A DNA stretch of 42,397 bases from Sedimenticola hydrogenitrophicus (GTDB lineage: Bacteria; Pseudomonadota; Gammaproteobacteria; Chromatiales; Chromatiaceae), in the NCBI RefSeq assembly GCF_025175675.1, contig NZ_JANIOA010000039.1:1-42397 (forward strand), in the 5' to 3' direction. Both the position numbers and the translations under genes were made by a program. The notes beneath the pieces were generated by a model. The model ran no database searches. It had not been told where the DNA came from and saw nothing but the letters and a program-made list of their open reading frames with translations. Shown piece after piece: positions 1 through 7,410 of the stretch (position 1 is its first letter; each line of letters begins with the position of its first letter).

Positions 1-9
1 GGTACGGGT

Positions 10-564
10 TCATTGTTGCTGCATCACCGTTGCGCGTTGCAGGTACTGCTGGTAGGCGGGTATGGCGATTGCCGCCAGGATGCCGACCACCATGACAACG
101 GGGATCATCAGTCCGAGGATCTTTACCCCGATGGAATTGCCGCACGGCGCCGGACCATAACGGTTGGCGCCCCTGGTGCCCCTGCCGAACAGCAGGTAGA
201 GGGCCAGCAGAATGTTTCCCACCGGCACGATAAGCAGCAGGCTGAGCAGGCCGGTGTGGTTCAGGTCATTGAGCCGTCGCTTGGCGTAGATGATGGCGAT
301 GGCGAACAGGAACAGATAGAGCAGGATCAGCAGCAGGCCGTAGCCCCCGGTGACGGACGCTATACCCACCGAGCCGCTGATACCGGACAGGGTGCCGAGA
401 AAAACGAAGAGCAGGTTGGACAGCAGCATGAGGCCGGTGCCGTAGGCGATGTAGCGCAGGCGCCCGATACGCCCGCTGACGGCGATAATACGCGGTTGGT
501 AAGTCTGGATATCGGCCGGCTCGACCGTCGCCGCCGGGGTCTGGTAGGGATTGGTAGTGTCCAT
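10..564 (-). CDS. DUF805 family membrane protein with pilin-like C-terminal helix
   Basis: This is a polytopic inner-membrane protein of about 184 residues. A cytoplasmic N-terminal stretch (NPYQTPAA) leads into the DUF805 signature: GRIGRLRYIAYG, then hydrophobic helices, then YAKRRLNDLNHTG, and a short FGRGTRGANRYGP motif. No biochemical role is established for the family. The last 25 or so residues read VVGILAAIAIPAYQQYLQRA, which closely resembles the hydrophobic N-terminal helix of type IV pilins. The prepilin cleavage motif (G-F-T-L-I-E) is absent, so it is not a normal prepilin. I chose the ATG at 564 because a GGAG lies 8 nt upstream; an upstream start at 585 would add seven residues. 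The gene stands alone, with a GFA-type gene upstream on the same strand. Confidence 0.8.
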   Translation of the reverse strand: MDTTNPYQTPAATVEPADIQTYQPRIIAVSGRIGRLRYIAYGTGLMLLSNLLFVFLGTLSGISGSVGIASVTGGYGLLLILLYLFLFAIAIIYAKRRLNDLNHTGLLSLLLIVPVGNILLALYLLFGRGTRGANRYGPAPCGNSIGVKILGLMIPVVMVVGILAAIAIPAYQQYLQRATVMQQQ

Positions 565-638
565 GTATCGGGCTCCGTGAATCAAATCCTGGGATATTAA
601 GTCGCTTCACCCTGGAACGCAACGGCCGATTCCCCGGC

Positions 639-992
639 TCACAGACTCTTGCCGTCAAACACCTTGCTCGCCATGTTGAGTGGATCGAGCCCTTCGATAC
701 AGCCCAGGTTGAGCCGGAAGTGGCCGGGCATGCGCAGGGTTTCGTGGAACGGGTAGATGCCGCACTGTTTGCAGAAGTAGTGTTTGGCCACGCCGTTGCC
801 GAACCGGTAGAGGGCCAGGGCGCCCGGCTTGGCGTCGATATGCAGCTGGTCGGCCGGGAGTATGAAGTCGGACATCAGGGCGCCCTTGCGGATACAGATG
901 GAGCAGTTACAGTGCAGGCCGCTGCTGATTGCGTCGTGCTCAAAGGTGAAGCGGACGTCGCCGCAGTGGCAGCTGCCGTGATAGGTGGTCAT
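639..992 (-). CDS. GFA / CENP-V family zinc-binding protein
   Basis: The 117-residue product has the cysteine pattern of the GFA (glutathione-dependent formaldehyde-activating enzyme, CENP-V/Mss4-like) fold: GSCHCGDVRF near the N-terminus (Cys8, Cys10), HCNCSICIRKG (Cys28, Cys30, Cys33) and YFCKQCGIYPFHET (Cys74, Cys77). These residues bind two zinc ions in family members. Most GFA-like proteins have no proven substrate, and the name should not be read as proof of formaldehyde metabolism. I chose the ATG at 992 because AGGAGAGGGG precedes it and family homology begins at MTTYHGSCHCG; an upstream in-frame start would add 18 residues without family similarity. It is probably monocistronic. Confidence 0.85.
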   Translation of the reverse strand: MTTYHGSCHCGDVRFTFEHDAISSGLHCNCSICIRKGALMSDFILPADQLHIDAKPGALALYRFGNGVAKHYFCKQCGIYPFHETLRMPGHFRLNLGCIEGLDPLNMASKVFDGKSL

Positions 993-1209
993 GGGCGAAC
1001 CCCTCTCCTGTGGTCTGTTGCCGATCGATTGGCGAAGCGGATGCATAGGGGAAACCCCTATGCTCCGGTACCTGTGCTAGGATTCACTTCGGGAGTGCCG
1101 GTTTCCGGCACAGTCGGAAGTATAGTCGGCAAGTCGAACAGGTTCAGCGGGCGATGGGTCCGGTCCTGGCTGGGCAGGGGTCGACAGATGGGTTTTGGAG
1201 AGTGGTACC

Positions 1210-1563
1210 ATGTCAGAGATTGTCCAGGAGAGGCGTGAGCAGATTATCGCGGCGCTCGGTTTTCCCCGCCTGCTGATGGAGCAGGAGATCAAACGGCAAG
1301 TCTGTCCCGAACACTACCGGTTCAACGATCAGGCGCAGGAGTGTAACGAGTGCCTCTATATCCTCGAGTGCCGGTGCTACGGCGAGTACCTGGCCGGTTC
1401 GGCGCTCAAGCAGGCCTCCACCACTGAACTGGTGCGGTTGCTGCAGTTTGGTTACGAGTACGTCACCCAGCAATTGAAACGGCAGGACCACGAGACCGCC
1501 AGTTGCTCTTGCGAACTGTGCGGCTGGATCCGTTCCGTCACCCCGCTGCTCGCCACCGCCTGA
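1210..1563 (+). CDS. Unknown small cysteine-rich protein
   Basis: I do not recognise this 117-residue protein. It has eight cysteines at positions 32, 45, 48, 54, 56, 99, 101 and 104, grouped as CNEC, CRC and CSCELC. Such clustering suggests binding of zinc or an iron-sulfur cluster. No signal peptide or membrane segment is visible, so it is probably cytoplasmic. A GGAG at 1197-1200 sits 9 nt before the ATG, supporting this start over an in-frame TTG at 1195. It is flanked by genes on the opposite strand and followed by an inverted-repeat element. Codon use looks like that of the neighbouring genes, which supports it being real. Function unknown. Confidence 0.7.
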   Translation: MSEIVQERREQIIAALGFPRLLMEQEIKRQVCPEHYRFNDQAQECNECLYILECRCYGEYLAGSALKQASTTELVRLLQFGYEYVTQQLKRQDHETASCSCELCGWIRSVTPLLATA

Positions 1564-1635
1564 ATTCCCCGGGCTGCGAACCCGATGCCCGGGAATGATG
1601 CTGTAGTGTGGGTTTGACTCCGCCCCTGCGGACTT

Positions 1636-1734
1636 AGGGCTCGCGCAAGAGTAATTTCGCAGTACCGAGGGCGTAACGCCGCCAGCGGGGTCCAGTTGCG
1701 ACCGAATACCGAAACTTATTTTTGCGCGAGCCCT
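1636..1734. repeat. Palindromic intergenic element, family A, copy 1
   Basis: Perfect 13-bp terminal inverted repeats (AGGGCTCGCGCAA at 1636-1648, TTGCGCGAGCCCT at 1722-1734) enclose about 73 bp. The right arm touches the stop codon of the MOSC gene at 1734. A diverged partial copy lies at about 41531-41568 in the opposite orientation; it shares the GGGCTCGCGCA end and an internal GCAGTAYCGAGGGYGT block. It has no coding capacity and looks like a small non-autonomous or REP-like element. Confidence 0.65.
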
Positions 1735-2423
1735 TACTCGCGATTGAACAGCCGCCTGCCCCAGCGCTCCGGCTGACCGCTCTCCAGGCGGTCGGCGGCG
1801 TGGCGTTTCCATCCCAGCGACAGTGTCTTGTGTTCCGCCAGCATTTCCAGGTCTTCACGGCAGAATGGCCGGTTGTAGAGGATGTCCAGGCAGGTGCGTA
1901 CCGACAGATTCGAGTTGGAGAGTTCGTGCATTTTCAGGATGTCATCCGCGCCGACCGTGCCCTCCTGCAGCACCCGGTACAGCCAGCCGGTGCGGCCCGA
2001 GGTCTGCATCATGAGAGACATCTGGGGATAGCCAAAGCGGAGATTCAGCTTGTAGCAGGGCGAGCGGGGCTGACTGACCTGCAGCACCGCCTCGCCCAGG
2101 GTGAAGATGTCACCGATATTGATCTGCTCCTCGGTAAACCCGGTGTCGGACAGATTCTCGCCGAAGGCGCCGGGAAGCAGGCGGCTGGCCGGCGGCGGTA
2201 GCGCCATAGCCTGCCAGAACTCCTCCCAGTAGACGTAATGTTCCCGGGGATAATAGTGCAGGGCGCGCTCCACGCCACCGTGATGGCGCCGGTCCTGCTG
2301 CTGGTCCCCCTCCAGGCCCTCCCGGCCGCAGTGCCGTGGGCCGGTGATCGGCTGCTTGTCGATGGCACTGCTGGTGTCGCTGTCCAGCGGGGCCGTGGTG
2401 CCGATGAATATCAATGTGCTCAT
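1734..2423 (-). CDS. yiiM: MOSC domain protein, YiiM-like
   Basis: This is a MOSC (molybdenum cofactor sulfurase C-terminal) protein of 229 residues, close to E. coli YiiM (224). Family signatures are visible in order: GREGLEGDQQQDRRHHGG, HYYPREHYVYW, PGAFGENLS, NIGDIFTLG and the conserved cysteine in SQPRSPCYKL. The YiiM C-terminal extension (about 165-229) is also present. YiiM binds molybdenum cofactor and in E. coli helps detoxify N-hydroxylated bases such as 6-hydroxylaminopurine. Calling the same role here is inference from family membership. No strong ribosome-binding site is visible before the ATG at 2423. The stop codon abuts a palindromic repeat. Confidence 0.8.
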   Translation of the reverse strand: MSTLIFIGTTAPLDSDTSSAIDKQPITGPRHCGREGLEGDQQQDRRHHGGVERALHYYPREHYVYWEEFWQAMALPPPASRLLPGAFGENLSDTGFTEEQINIGDIFTLGEAVLQVSQPRSPCYKLNLRFGYPQMSLMMQTSGRTGWLYRVLQEGTVGADDILKMHELSNSNLSVRTCLDILYNRPFCREDLEMLAEHKTLSLGWKRHAADRLESGQPERWGRRLFNRE

Positions 2424-2508
2424 ATTACGTGTAAACCGTGAATCTGTGGTTGGGCGAGATGCCGCGCCGGTCGCATTGGCCGGAGCAGCGTTCGCGGCGG
2501 CGGTTGGG

Positions 2509-3000
2509 TTACAGGACCCGTCTGGATGTCCAGTACACCGATTGCCAGTAGGGGCTGTCCAGCGCGGAGATCATCACGCCTCGGCTTTTCGAGGCGTGTA
2601 GAAAGCGGTTCTGTTCCAGGTAGATGCCGACATGCTGCGTGTTGCCGTCGATCCTGAAAAACACCAGGTCACCGGTACTCAACTCGGACAGGCGCACCGG
2701 CTGGCCGCTGCCCGCCTGCTGCCCGGTGGTGCGTGGCAGTGCCACCCCCAGTCGGGAGCGGTAGGTCAGCTGCACGAAGCCGGAACAGTCGATACCGTCG
2801 CGGTCCTGGCCGCCGATGCGGTACGGCGTCCCCCGCCACGCCTCATGTTGCCGGTAGAGACTGGCCAGCAGCGCCTGCTCCAGTTCCCCCGACCGGACGG
2901 TCGCCGGTGCCGGCACGGCGGCTCCTTGTTGCGGCGCTGGTGCCATGCCGCCGCAGGCGGTGAGCAGCATCAGCAGGGGGATTAAAAGCAATCTGTGCAT
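2509..3000 (-). CDS. NlpC/P60 family lipoprotein, putative peptidoglycan endopeptidase
   Basis: The 163-residue protein starts with a lipoprotein signal (MHRLLLIPLLMLLTAC, lipobox LTAC with Cys16). An alanine/proline-rich linker leads to a C-terminal NlpC/P60 cysteine peptidase domain. The catalytic set is intact: Cys72 in DGIDCSGFVQLTY, His123 in TQHVGIYL and a polar third residue, His135, in FLHASKS. NlpC/P60 enzymes usually cut D-glutamyl-meso-diaminopimelate links in cell-wall peptides, so an envelope location in the periplasm is expected. I chose the ATG at 3000 because the signal peptide begins there; the upstream in-frame extension lacks one. Length and layout match E. coli NlpC/Spr-type proteins. 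Confidence 0.88.
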   Translation of the reverse strand: MHRLLLIPLLMLLTACGGMAPAPQQGAAVPAPATVRSGELEQALLASLYRQHEAWRGTPYRIGGQDRDGIDCSGFVQLTYRSRLGVALPRTTGQQAGSGQPVRLSELSTGDLVFFRIDGNTQHVGIYLEQNRFLHASKSRGVMISALDSPYWQSVYWTSRRVL

Positions 3001-3116
3001 GGGCCTCCGTCGTTGTCCTTTCCGCCAGCCAGGTCGCCTGCTGCCGGAATGGTCGCCGTATGGTGAAATAATAGCAGTGAAACGCCCCGGCCAGCAGTTC
3101 CCGGTACAGCCGCTGA

Positions 3117-3938
3117 TCAATCGGTCGTGGCATCGTCCGGGGTGGCGAGCGACTTCTCGACCCGTCCCTTGATCGCCCAGGCGCGCGCGCGCAGGCGGAT
3201 GGAGCCGTCGCTGGCGGTGGGCAGGTGCTCCCGCAGCAGCTCGCGCAGGGCCGCCTGGTCGCTCTCCGGTTGTTGCAGCAGATAGGTCGGCGCGGTGCCC
3301 TGGCCGGCCTGAAACGGTCCCCAGAACTGCTCGAAGTCGGGGAACTCCTGGGTGATCTCGAACGAGGTGAGGGTGATATCGGCAAGGCCGGCGTCACTGA
3401 ACAGCTGGCGCAGCGCCGGTTTGTTGCAGTCGGCAAAGCGCTTGCCCTCGTGCATCACCTCGGCCATCAGGTTGAGCTCCACCGCCGCATCCCAGAAGTA
3501 ATTCAGCATCTCCATGCTGCCGGCGTAGTCCCAGACATAGGCGGCGACACTGCCGCTATCCGCGGTAACCCGCACCATCTCCCGCAGCACCCGGTCGGGG
3601 TCCGGCGGGATGTTGAGCAGCAGGCCGGAGACGGTGATGTCGACGGCAGCGTCCTCCACCGGCAGGGCCGTGGCCTCGCCGACCCGCAGCTGGATGCCCT
3701 GGCGCAGGCGCAGCTGCGCGGACTTGATGAAGCTCTCGGATTGGTCCACGGCATACAGCTCGGCCGGCTTGTAATGGTTGAGGATGATATCGCTCAGCGG
3801 GCCGGTTCCACAGCCGACATCCAGCCAGCGCAGCCCCGGCTCCGGGTCCAGCCAGTCGAGGAAGGGCTTGGCGACCAGCCGGCTCCAGCGGCCCATGTAG
3901 AGCTCATAGGCATCGCCCGATTCCCAGGTTACTTTCAT
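3117..3938 (-). CDS. Class I SAM-dependent methyltransferase
   Basis: The 273-residue protein has a Rossmann methyltransferase core of the Methyltransf_11/25 type. Motif I is LDVGCGTGPLSDII, followed by an acidic strand end (LYAVDQSES), then GEATALPVEDAAVDITVSG (motifs II/III) and REMVRVTADSGSVAAYVWDY (post-III). The remaining 120 residues are helical and variable, as usual for the substrate-recognition part. No feature identifies the substrate, so I give no specific reaction. The start ATG at 3938 has GGAG upstream. The gene lies head-to-tail with the NlpC/P60 gene, about 115 bp apart, so co-transcription is possible but not evident. Confidence 0.82.
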   Translation of the reverse strand: MKVTWESGDAYELYMGRWSRLVAKPFLDWLDPEPGLRWLDVGCGTGPLSDIILNHYKPAELYAVDQSESFIKSAQLRLRQGIQLRVGEATALPVEDAAVDITVSGLLLNIPPDPDRVLREMVRVTADSGSVAAYVWDYAGSMEMLNYFWDAAVELNLMAEVMHEGKRFADCNKPALRQLFSDAGLADITLTSFEITQEFPDFEQFWGPFQAGQGTAPTYLLQQPESDQAALRELLREHLPTASDGSIRLRARAWAIKGRVEKSLATPDDATTD

Positions 3939-4053
3939 ATCCGTCCGCTCCGGAGTGATTTGGCTATTGGACTGAAGTGTGTACCAATCCGCCGGTTAAT
4001 AAAAGGCATGAAATGATTACCGGGAGCTCCCCGGGTTGTCGGGGGGGTCCTCA

Positions 4054-4278
4054 GGGGTCGGAGTCAAGCCGCACAGGGGTTTCGGGAAATCATCTCTTGT
4101 TCGGGCGGCTTGACTCCGACCCCTTCCCAAGCAGTCTGGATTCCATCCTTAGGTCCGTAAACGGTACATCCCTGTACCACTCCTCCTGCACCACTCCTCC
4201 GGCCTGCGCCGGGATGACGATCTACTTACTTTCACGGGAATAGACTGCCTAATTGAGTGCCATTCGACTCCGACCCCT
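4054..4278. repeat. Repeat-rich intergenic region with GGGGTCGGAGTC inverted repeats
   Basis: The 349-bp gap at 3939-4287 holds no gene. A perfect 19-bp inverted repeat (GGGGTCGGAGTCAAGCCGC at 4054-4072; its complement at 4105-4123) frames a 32-bp loop. The same 12-bp core occurs again, inverted, at 4266-4277 within GCCATTCGACTCCGACCCCT. Similar sequences are, from memory, common at the ends of REP-associated (Y1) transposase units in Gammaproteobacteria; that link is inference. Positions 4199-4219 match one internal arm of the element at 37817-37950 at 20 of 21 bases. Confidence 0.6.
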
Positions 4279-4287
4279 AAATACGGC

Positions 4288-7200
4288 TCAGGTGGTTTCG
4301 CTCTCCATCGCAGCCAGCTCCTTGGCGGTGGTGGCGATGCCCAGGTCGTGCAGGATGCTGAACAGGGCGGGCACCACCAGCAGTACCAGCAGGGTGGTGG
4401 TCAGCAGACCGAAGATGATGCTGGTGGCCAGTGGTACCAGCACCTGGGCCTGCATGCTCTTCTCCAGCAGCAGCGGGGTCAGCCCGGCGATGGTGGTGAT
4501 GGAGGTGAGCAGCACGGCGCGGAAGCGGTCGCGACTGGCCATCTTGGCCGCCTCGATGATGTGGTGTCCCTCCTTGACCCGCAGCTTGAGAAACTCCACC
4601 AGCAGGATCGAGTCGTTGACCACGATGCCGGCCAGGGAGGCGAAGCCGATAATGCCGGGCATGGTGAAGCTGAGCCCCATCAGCAGGTGGCCCCAGATGA
4701 CGCCGATCAGGGCCAGCGGGATGATCGCCATCACCACCAGCGGCTCCACATAGCTGCGGAACTGGAAGCTGAGCAGGATGAAGATGCCCACCAGGCCGAT
4801 GGCGAAGCTGCGCAGCATGGAGCCACCGGTCTTGGCGGTGTCCTTGGACTCCCCCTCGATCATCGCCTGCATGCCGGGATAGCGGTTCAGCAGTTCCGGG
4901 ATGAAGTTGGCAAGGGTGTGATTGATCACCTCCCGCGCGTTGGCCACGCGGGTATCGAGATCGCCGCTGATGGTGACGGTGCGTACCCCGTCGACCCGCA
5001 GGATACGCGAGAAACCGCGTGCCTCCTCGATCCGGACCACCGCACTCAGGGGTACCTGATCGCCCGCGGCGGTGGTGATGCGGAAGCCCTCCACGTCGGT
5101 CAGGTTGGCACGGTCGTCCGCGGCCAGCCGCACGTCGATCTCGTAGGCCTCGGGGCCGATCTGGATCTCGCTGGCGGTGGTGCCGTAGAAGGCGGCCCGC
5201 AGCTGGGTGGCGATGGTGGAGGCGTCCAGGCCCAGGACCAGGGCGCCGTCGCGCAGGCGCAGCCGCAGTTCCGGTTTGCCGGGTCGCAGGTTGTCCGACA
5301 GGTCAAAGGTGCCGCGATAGCTGGCGAGCCACCCCTGCAGCTCCAGCGAGGCCTGCTTGAGCTGGTCCAGATCGGGGCCGGTGAGGCGGATTTCCAGCGG
5401 GATTCCGCCCGGGCCGATGGTCGGCTCCTTGAAGTTCAGTGCCACCAGGTCGGGGATCTCGCCGGTGGTTTCGCGCCACAGATTGATGTAATCGTCCAGA
5501 TGGCCGCTGCGCGCCTCGGCGGTGAGCAGATCCACCGTGACCGTGGCCAGGTGGGGCCCGCTTTCATTGGCGTCCAGGTTGTTGTTGAAGCGCACCTGCA
5601 CGTTGCGCACCAGCCGCTGCCCGTCCGGCTGCAGCGGGGCGAAGTGGTCGTCCACCACGCGGATGGCATCGGTCACCTGTCGGACCACCGCTTTGGTGCG
5701 CGCCAGCGGCGTGCCCTGGGGCAGCAGGATGCGCGCCTCGATAATGTCCCCCTCGATGTCCGGGAAGGACTGGAATTTCAGTTTACCGCCCACCAGCATG
5801 CCGATGCTGAGCAGGAACAGTGCGATGATCATGCCGATGAACCAGTAACGCTGATGGATGGCCCAGTCCACCAGATGGCCCACCGTGTGGTCGCGGAAAT
5901 GGATCAGGCGGCTGTCGAAGGCCTGGCGGAAGCGACTCGCTTCCTGCTCGTGGTTTTTCAGGGAGTGGGCCAGGTGATGGGGCAGGATCAGGAACGCCTC
6001 GATCAGGCTGATCGCCAGCACCAGCAGCAGCACCATGGGGATGAACTGCAGCACCTTGCCCATGTGCCCGGAGAGAAACGCCAGCGGGCCGAACACCGAG
6101 ACGGTGGTGAGAAACGAGGAGATAACCCCGGGAGAGACCTGGCGGGTGCCGTCGATGGCCGCCCGCATGGCGCCGTTGCCGCGGCGCAGCCGGGTGGCGA
6201 TGTTCTCGGCGATGACGATGGCGTCATCCATCAGCAGACCGATGGCGATCAGTAGCGCCACCATGGTGATCATGTTGATGGTCAGGCCGAGGATGCTCAT
6301 GAAAAACAGGGCGCCAAGGAAGGAGACCGGCAGCCCCATCGCAACCCAGAAGGCGAAGCGCCCCTGGAAGAACAGCCACATCACCAGGAACACCAGCACC
6401 AGCCCCTGGCCGCCATTCTTCAGCAGCAGGCCGAGACGGTCCTTGACGATGGAGGAGCGGTCCTGGGTGATATGAAATTGCACTCCGCGGGGGGCGCCGG
6501 GGCGCAGCTCCCGCTCCAGGAAACGACTCACCGCGTCCATCACCTTGATGGTGTCCTGCTGCTTGGTCTTGATCACCTGCAGCAGGGCGGCGCGCTGGCC
6601 GTTGAACAGCACCTGCTCCTCGTCCAGCTCGAAGCGGTCACTGATGCGGGCGATGTCGCCGAGCCGGATCTCGGCGCCGGAGTTGGCACTCACTACGGTC
6701 AGGTCCGCCAGCTCATCGGGGCTGCGCCGCAGATCGGTGAAGCGGATCAGCAGGTCGCGGTCGGCCGTCTCCAGGGAGCCGGCGGGCAGGTCGATGCCCT
6801 GGCGGCGCACGCTGTCGGCCACGTCCGCCATGCTGATACCATACTGCAGCAGGGCCCGGGCCGGCACCTCGATGCGCAGCTGGTGGTCGGAAAAGCCGTT
6901 GATCTCGACCTGCGAGATCTCCGCCAGCCGCTGCATCCGCTCCTTGACCTGCTCGGCGTAGGCCTTCAGGTCGCTCACCGACATGGGGCCGGTGATGGCG
7001 ATGGCCACCACGTTGTCGGTGCGCCCCAGCTCCTTGATCACCGGCAGCTCGGTCTCCGCGGGGAAGGTGTTGATCGCCTCCACCTCGCTCTTGATATCAT
7101 CCATGAAGCGGGCCATGTCGCCCCCCTCCACCATCTCCGCCACCGCGATGGCGACCCCCTCGCGCGCCTCGCAGCGCAGCTCTTCCACTTCACTGACGCC

Positions 7201-7410
7201 ATCGATGGCGTCCTCCAGACGCTGGCAGATCGCCTCCTCCACGTCCTCGGCGCTGGCCCCGGGGTAGGCGACGGTGATCTGCAGCTGCTCGGCGGCGAAA
7301 TCGGGAAAGGTCTCGCGCTGCAGGCCGGGCAGGGTGGAGAGCCCCAGTACCGCCAGAAACAGCATCAGCAGGTTTCCTGCCGTCGGGTGACGGGCAAAGA
7401 AGGCGATCAT
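4288..7410 (-). CDS. RND family efflux transporter, inner-membrane subunit
   Basis: A 1040-residue AcrB/AcrD/AcrF-type pump, the family's usual length. Two similar halves each have a first helix, a large periplasmic porter/docking loop and five further helices. Family marks include AYPGASAEDVEEAI after TM1, the adjacent aspartates Asp395-Asp396 in GLLMDDAIVIAENI of TM4 (proton relay), and GFASLAGIVVNDSILLVEF in the second half. It exports substrates from the periplasm or inner leaflet using the proton gradient. Substrate is unknown: the sequence looks nearer the HAE (organic compound) type than the heavy-metal type, but I am not certain. It overlaps the adaptor gene by 4 bp, so the two form one operon. 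No outer-membrane channel gene is in the window. Confidence 0.93.
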   Translation of the reverse strand: MIAFFARHPTAGNLLMLFLAVLGLSTLPGLQRETFPDFAAEQLQITVAYPGASAEDVEEAICQRLEDAIDGVSEVEELRCEAREGVAIAVAEMVEGGDMARFMDDIKSEVEAINTFPAETELPVIKELGRTDNVVAIAITGPMSVSDLKAYAEQVKERMQRLAEISQVEINGFSDHQLRIEVPARALLQYGISMADVADSVRRQGIDLPAGSLETADRDLLIRFTDLRRSPDELADLTVVSANSGAEIRLGDIARISDRFELDEEQVLFNGQRAALLQVIKTKQQDTIKVMDAVSRFLERELRPGAPRGVQFHITQDRSSIVKDRLGLLLKNGGQGLVLVFLVMWLFFQGRFAFWVAMGLPVSFLGALFFMSILGLTINMITMVALLIAIGLLMDDAIVIAENIATRLRRGNGAMRAAIDGTRQVSPGVISSFLTTVSVFGPLAFLSGHMGKVLQFIPMVLLLVLAISLIEAFLILPHHLAHSLKNHEQEASRFRQAFDSRLIHFRDHTVGHLVDWAIHQRYWFIGMIIALFLLSIGMLVGGKLKFQSFPDIEGDIIEARILLPQGTPLARTKAVVRQVTDAIRVVDDHFAPLQPDGQRLVRNVQVRFNNNLDANESGPHLATVTVDLLTAEARSGHLDDYINLWRETTGEIPDLVALNFKEPTIGPGGIPLEIRLTGPDLDQLKQASLELQGWLASYRGTFDLSDNLRPGKPELRLRLRDGALVLGLDASTIATQLRAAFYGTTASEIQIGPEAYEIDVRLAADDRANLTDVEGFRITTAAGDQVPLSAVVRIEEARGFSRILRVDGVRTVTISGDLDTRVANAREVINHTLANFIPELLNRYPGMQAMIEGESKDTAKTGGSMLRSFAIGLVGIFILLSFQFRSYVEPLVVMAIIPLALIGVIWGHLLMGLSFTMPGIIGFASLAGIVVNDSILLVEFLKLRVKEGHHIIEAAKMASRDRFRAVLLTSITTIAGLTPLLLEKSMQAQVLVPLATSIIFGLLTTTLLVLLVVPALFSILHDLGIATTAKELAAMESETT

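Noticed and set aside
4348-6255. Open frame of 635 codons antisense to the RND pump
   Set aside because: Gln/His/Asp-rich translation without domains; the opposite strand encodes a clear AcrB-type protein.
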